The notes under the pieces are model-generated. The model had not been told where the DNA came from, did not search any database, and was given only the letters and a program-made list of their open reading frames with translations. From assembly GCF_045528445.1 (NCBI RefSeq), contig NZ_JBGQQU010000004.1, forward strand, positions 62,001 through 126,000: a stretch of 64,000 bases of DNA, in the 5' to 3' direction. This document shows, piece by piece, positions 61,301 to 64,000 of the stretch (positions are counted from its first letter, which is position 1; every line of letters begins with the position of its first letter). A program made the translations under genes and the position numbers. The DNA is from Desemzia sp045528445. Lineage in GTDB: Bacteria > Bacillota > Bacilli > Lactobacillales > Carnobacteriaceae.

Positions 61301-61822
61301 TTATTGTTTATTGCGGAAGCTTTGAATAAAAAAGACAATGAAAGTTCAAGAGAACGTATTCGTCGCTATTTCCGCAAAGAGTTTTATAAAGATCACTTGC
61401 AAATTTATCAAAAACGTCCAATTTATTGGCAATTTACAAGTGGAAAACGAGGAGCATTTCAAGGTCTGATGTACTTGCATCGTTATGACCGTGACACGAT
61501 AGCTCGTCTGCGGACTGACTATGTATTGAAAGAAAGCAAAGTCATAGATAATCTTATTACATTAGAGCAACATGTGATGGATGACGAATCCAGTTCTAAA
61601 TCTCAAAAAGCACAAGCGCAAAAAGCGGTTGAAAACTATTTGAAAGATAAAGAAGAAATTATTCAATATGCAGAATTATTAGACCATGTTGCTAAACAAC
61701 GGATTGAGTTGGATCTAGATGATGGCGTGAAAGTAAATTATGAGAAATTCCAGAATATTGAAGCTGTTCAAGATAAAACGGGTAAAGTAGTGAAACGGAA
61801 TATTTTTGAAAAACTAAAATAG
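58304..61822 (+). CDS. pglX: BREX adenine-specific methyltransferase PglX
   Basis: A 1172-residue N6-adenine methyltransferase that marks host DNA and defines the BREX target. The SAM-binding motif F-L-D-P-S-C-G-S-G-H is near residue 309 and the catalytic N-P-P-Y near 488. The target-recognition part (about 530-900) is encoded by visibly more AT-rich DNA with more AGA and ATA codons than its flanks, as expected of an exchangeable specificity segment. The C-terminal third (from about 910) returns to the composition of the operon. AAAGGGG precedes the ATG. The frame is intact, with no frameshift in the poly-A tract near 60273. Confidence 0.95.
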   Translation: MNKTALRKFAVQSRKKLVDAVKQKAYTFGITEKEITPIQELQDGLIINGTVLGEMELKQYTHLKNRIVSEGYNAVMEEAAYTWFNRFVALRYMEINDFLPIHMRILSSEQPGKTEPDALTNILELADELKLNRERIYQLQDDNKNNNLYQYLLVKQSNKLGEIIPNVFEPISDDIALLLPDYLLNENSIIRDVVTMIDEEDWKNVEIVGWLYQFYISEQKDEVFSNLKKNQKIGKEDIGPATQLFTPRWIVEYMVDNSLGRLWLESHPDKDLQTSLEYYLEDAEQTEEVKAELDSLKDPNLDVEAIKFLDPSCGSGHILVYAFDLFYKLYLSRGYLEREIPQLILENNLYGLDIDKRAAQLASFAVVMKAREYDRRLFSREYTVHVHSIEESNSISEEDIRLFARENEEIREAAEQLVGTFNDAKLYGSIIQVSEIDVDSIEKQMGFIRNEADLDIFTTELVEYTFPLLEDLIHQYRILARRYEVVVTNPPYLNNYNADLKKYVNEYYKDYSKDLFSIFIYQNTQLCKDNGYTAFMTPMVWMFIKSYERLRNFIIDNKTISSLVHLEYSAFEEATVPLCTFVLKNKVANTKGKFVRLTEFKGGMEIQETKYLSAVKNSNVKYLYEFNQTNFNKIPGSPIIYWFGEKLLKAFDADKLEKKSISDGQTKTGNNEKFLRKLWEVKENKVGKNKKWVFHSKGGGQRKWYGNIDTLIDWSVEARNHYRKDHVARISPEYIWFRKGITWNLISSSSKFAVRILEENSTFNLAGPSIFIKNENDTEYYIAYLNTKVAETIVRAVNPTLNCNIGDVLNIPIPEVDTQTKMRVSEIANANIQISRDDWNSYETSWDFDEHPFLVNNEKCFLLKENYSNWEKVTKDRVYHLNVNEEKLNHIFIDAYELQDELTPEVEDKDITIRKADKERDVKSFLSYLVGLMFGRYSLDQKGLAYAGGEWDSSTYTQYQPDADNILTVTEESIFEDDIVRKVEELVALIYSEETLEENLLFIAEALNKKDNESSRERIRRYFRKEFYKDHLQIYQKRPIYWQFTSGKRGAFQGLMYLHRYDRDTIARLRTDYVLKESKVIDNLITLEQHVMDDESSSKSQKAQAQKAVENYLKDKEEIIQYAELLDHVAKQRIELDLDDGVKVNYEKFQNIEAVQDKTGKVVKRNIFEKLK

Positions 61823-61839
61823 AAAGGAGGACGTATTTG

Positions 61840-64000
61840 ATGTCAAAAGATATTGAACAACGGATCAAGAGTTATTTCCAGTCTCCTCTAAAAGAAGGGG
61901 AGCAGCGGAAGATTCTTTATCTATTTGATGAAGAACAGACTTATTTGGAGACGATCAATGAGTTGAGTAGAAAAACTGAACTATTCAAAGTGTTAGAAGT
62001 CTATCCAACGAATTATTTTTATGTCCAATATCAAATCGAGCGAAAATTGACAGATGATCATCTCTTTTTATATTATTCAATGCAAGAACCAGCTATCCAA
62101 GAGAATCCTTTGCTGGACATTTTGCTGTATAGCGAAGAATTAAAAGTGGACCAAGAAAGCCAACTTTATTTAACGATCGGCATCAATCCTGACGAAACTG
62201 AGTTGAAAGAAGTAGTCGAAGCTTATCCGGTATTCTTTCATTCAAAAGAAAGAATCCAGCGGTTTAAGCGTATCTTTCATTTAAGTCCATTTCGAACAAA
62301 AGAAGCGGTAGAATACAGTATATTGGCAGCTTTAGTAAGAGCGGCTGCCCCTGATTGGATGGCTGTTTTGATCGAGTTATTTGAGGAAGAAGTCGATAGT
62401 AAAGAGACCAAATGGGATGCTGTAGTGAAATTCGGTAATGAAGAGCGCTTCTGGGAGTTAGTCGAGAATCTTGTTGGTTATAGCCAAGAAACGAGCGTCT
62501 CAGGTCGGCGGTCTATTAAAGAGTTGGTGCACCAAGTGTTTTTGACTCATTTGGATATAGAGTTAGAAGGGGACAGTCCAAGCTCTGTGAAAAAATATTT
62601 GCTGCCGAAAGCTAACCCTATTATGGTCTTTTTAAACCAATGGATGAACGCGCGCGACAAGGAAGAGTCTTACGTAAAAGTGGCTAATGCGATTCAAGAT
62701 GATTTTACGATGGATAAATTATTCGAAGGAACACCTAGCACTGTATTGGCTCAACCAGAGACTTTCCAGTGGTTTGACCAAGCCTTTATCCATCAAATGA
62801 TTGCTTCTGTCAGCAGCGGCGTGATCGATACCGAACGGCAAGCTCATCTTCTTTCAAAAAGACGCAACACTTTTTGGTATCCACGTTTCAGAGACATGTA
62901 TCATTTCTTACATTGGGCAATCCGTTTGGTACATTATATGGAGCAGTTTACAGAATCTTTTACACGATTAACACAGGCAGAAGAGGTATGGGATCATTAC
63001 TACCAGCACATGTATCATGTTGATCAAGCTTATAGGAAACTGTATACCTATTACGATCAGTTAGACAACGAATGGAAAGAGGCTGCGTCTGAATTGCAAT
63101 CGCAAATGGAACGAGTGTATACCCATCAATTTCTGTCTGTCTTTTCTGAAAAATGGGATCGGCTGTATACGAATAACCAGTCGTTTTCCAATCAAAAATT
63201 GCAAAGCACTTTCTTCTCCACAGAAGTACAACCATTTGTAGAAAATGATCGAAGAGTCTTTGTCATTATTTCAGACGGGTTAAGGTATGAAGCGGGTAAA
63301 GAGCTCTTCTTGAATTTGACGAAAGAAAAACGATTCAACGGAGAAATCGATTGGATCCAGACAGAGCTGCCTTCTATTACAGCAGTCGGAATGGCCAGCT
63401 TATTGCCACACAAGAAAGTTCAACTAATGGAAAATGGCGAAGCTTTGGTGGATGGCAAATCGACAAGCGGAATAGCAAATCGAGAAGCTATTCTTAAGGA
63501 AAATGGCCACCCAGACTCTATTGCAGTCCAAGCGGATCAATTGAACCAAATGAATCAAGCAGAACTGAGAAATCTAGTAGCAGGTAAAAAAGTTGTCTAC
63601 ATTTACCATAACCGAGTGGACGCTATTGGAGATCACCGACCAACTGAACATGGAGTTTTTCAAGCAACCGAAGAATCCATTGAACAAATCAAGCGTCTCA
63701 TGAGTCGTTTGACTGTTGAAGTGAGCGCCAGTCAATTTTTAGTGACAGCAGACCACGGATATTTGTATACGAGAAGTTCAGTGCAACCGACTGAAAAAGT
63801 AGTCGTAGAAAAAGACATAGATGCTTGGATAAAAAATAAACGGTTTATCTTATCTGAAAAGTCCGTAGAAGAGTACAGCAGCTTGAGCTTTCAGTTATCT
63901 GAACGGTTAGAGACGGAGGGCTACGTTACGGTTCCAAGAGGCATGAATCGATTTGCGTTACAAGGCGGCGGCTACCAATACGTTCACGGAGGTCATTTGC
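61840..64000 (+). CDS. pglZ: BREX phosphatase-like protein PglZ (type A), truncated by window end
   Basis: About 720 codons are visible, starting at an ATG with AAAGGAGG upstream, 17 bases after pglX. It is a PglZ-domain protein of the alkaline phosphatase superfamily, type A form of type 1 BREX. Metal-site motifs are I-I-S-D-G-L-R-Y-E near residue 477, T-A-D-H-G-Y-L-Y near 636, and Y-V-H-G-G-H at the very edge of the window. The N-terminal half is helical and helps assemble the BREX complex. The missing end should be about 100-130 residues, and brxL should follow outside the window. Confidence 0.95.
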   Translation, partial: MSKDIEQRIKSYFQSPLKEGEQRKILYLFDEEQTYLETINELSRKTELFKVLEVYPTNYFYVQYQIERKLTDDHLFLYYSMQEPAIQENPLLDILLYSEELKVDQESQLYLTIGINPDETELKEVVEAYPVFFHSKERIQRFKRIFHLSPFRTKEAVEYSILAALVRAAAPDWMAVLIELFEEEVDSKETKWDAVVKFGNEERFWELVENLVGYSQETSVSGRRSIKELVHQVFLTHLDIELEGDSPSSVKKYLLPKANPIMVFLNQWMNARDKEESYVKVANAIQDDFTMDKLFEGTPSTVLAQPETFQWFDQAFIHQMIASVSSGVIDTERQAHLLSKRRNTFWYPRFRDMYHFLHWAIRLVHYMEQFTESFTRLTQAEEVWDHYYQHMYHVDQAYRKLYTYYDQLDNEWKEAASELQSQMERVYTHQFLSVFSEKWDRLYTNNQSFSNQKLQSTFFSTEVQPFVENDRRVFVIISDGLRYEAGKELFLNLTKEKRFNGEIDWIQTELPSITAVGMASLLPHKKVQLMENGEALVDGKSTSGIANREAILKENGHPDSIAVQADQLNQMNQAELRNLVAGKKVVYIYHNRVDAIGDHRPTEHGVFQATEESIEQIKRLMSRLTVEVSASQFLVTADHGYLYTRSSVQPTEKVVVEKDIDAWIKNKRFILSEKSVEEYSSLSFQLSERLETEGYVTVPRGMNRFALQGGGYQYVHGGHL

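Overview
The window is AT-rich Firmicute chromosome, most likely from a lactic acid bacterium of the Carnobacteriaceae (Carnobacterium-like). This rests on protein family content, strong AGGAGG-type ribosome binding sites, TTG and GTG starts, dense hairpin-plus-T-run terminators, a PyrR-type attenuator, a CTP-sensing pyrG leader and a lactococcal-type N5-(carboxyethyl)ornithine synthase. The genus is inferred; no rRNA or tRNA gene is visible to test it.

Layout. 1-9000: an edge-truncated membrane gene, a TetR regulator divergent from a YhgE/Pip giant membrane protein, a 41-bp tandem repeat array, a YjjG-type HAD nucleotidase divergent from a Crp/Fnr regulator, a beta-glucoside-type PTS EIIBC and a YbaN/DUF454 protein. 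9000-16000: a PyrR-controlled codBA cytosine salvage operon, a solitary brxA paralogue, a GH114-like lipoprotein, a glutathionyl-hydroquinone reductase and an unknown 366-aa protein. 16000-24000: a second 41-bp array, a NERD/zinc-ribbon protein, an RpiR regulator divergent from a GH1 6-phospho-beta-glucosidase plus Cof phosphatase, an M20 amidohydrolase, and a PadR/DUF1129-like pair. 24000-34300: ydbST, a third 41-bp array, frmAB formaldehyde detoxification, deoC, a HelD-type helicase and a second NERD gene broken by an in-frame stop, with three 52-bp-period arrays around the last two genes. 34300-43430: ceo, an ArgE/DapE deacylase, a KdgT-type permease, small regulators and enzymes, pyrG, and a zinc-independent rpsN. 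43500-46700: a persulfide-response operon (yidD, trxA, two single-domain rhodaneses, a CoA-disulfide reductase/rhodanese and cstR) with two CstR-type operators in its promoter region. 46900-51400: MarR-paiA-B3/4 operon, a ring-cleaving dioxygenase/carboxylesterase divergent pair, and a metallophosphoesterase pseudogene. 51700-64000: two small or unknown genes and then a type 1 BREX phage-defence operon (brxA, brxB, brxC, pglX, pglZ) cut by the window end.

The most unusual material is non-coding. Three arrays with an exact 41-bp period share one skeleton (CTTCATCAA, a variable stretch, TTGATGTT) although their variable parts differ between arrays, and three shorter arrays have an exact 52-bp period built on CACTTGA...TCAAGTG. 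Both periods are close to whole numbers of helical turns, and both NERD-domain genes lie against such arrays. The second notable point is a monocistronic brxA paralogue about 41 kb from the BREX operon.
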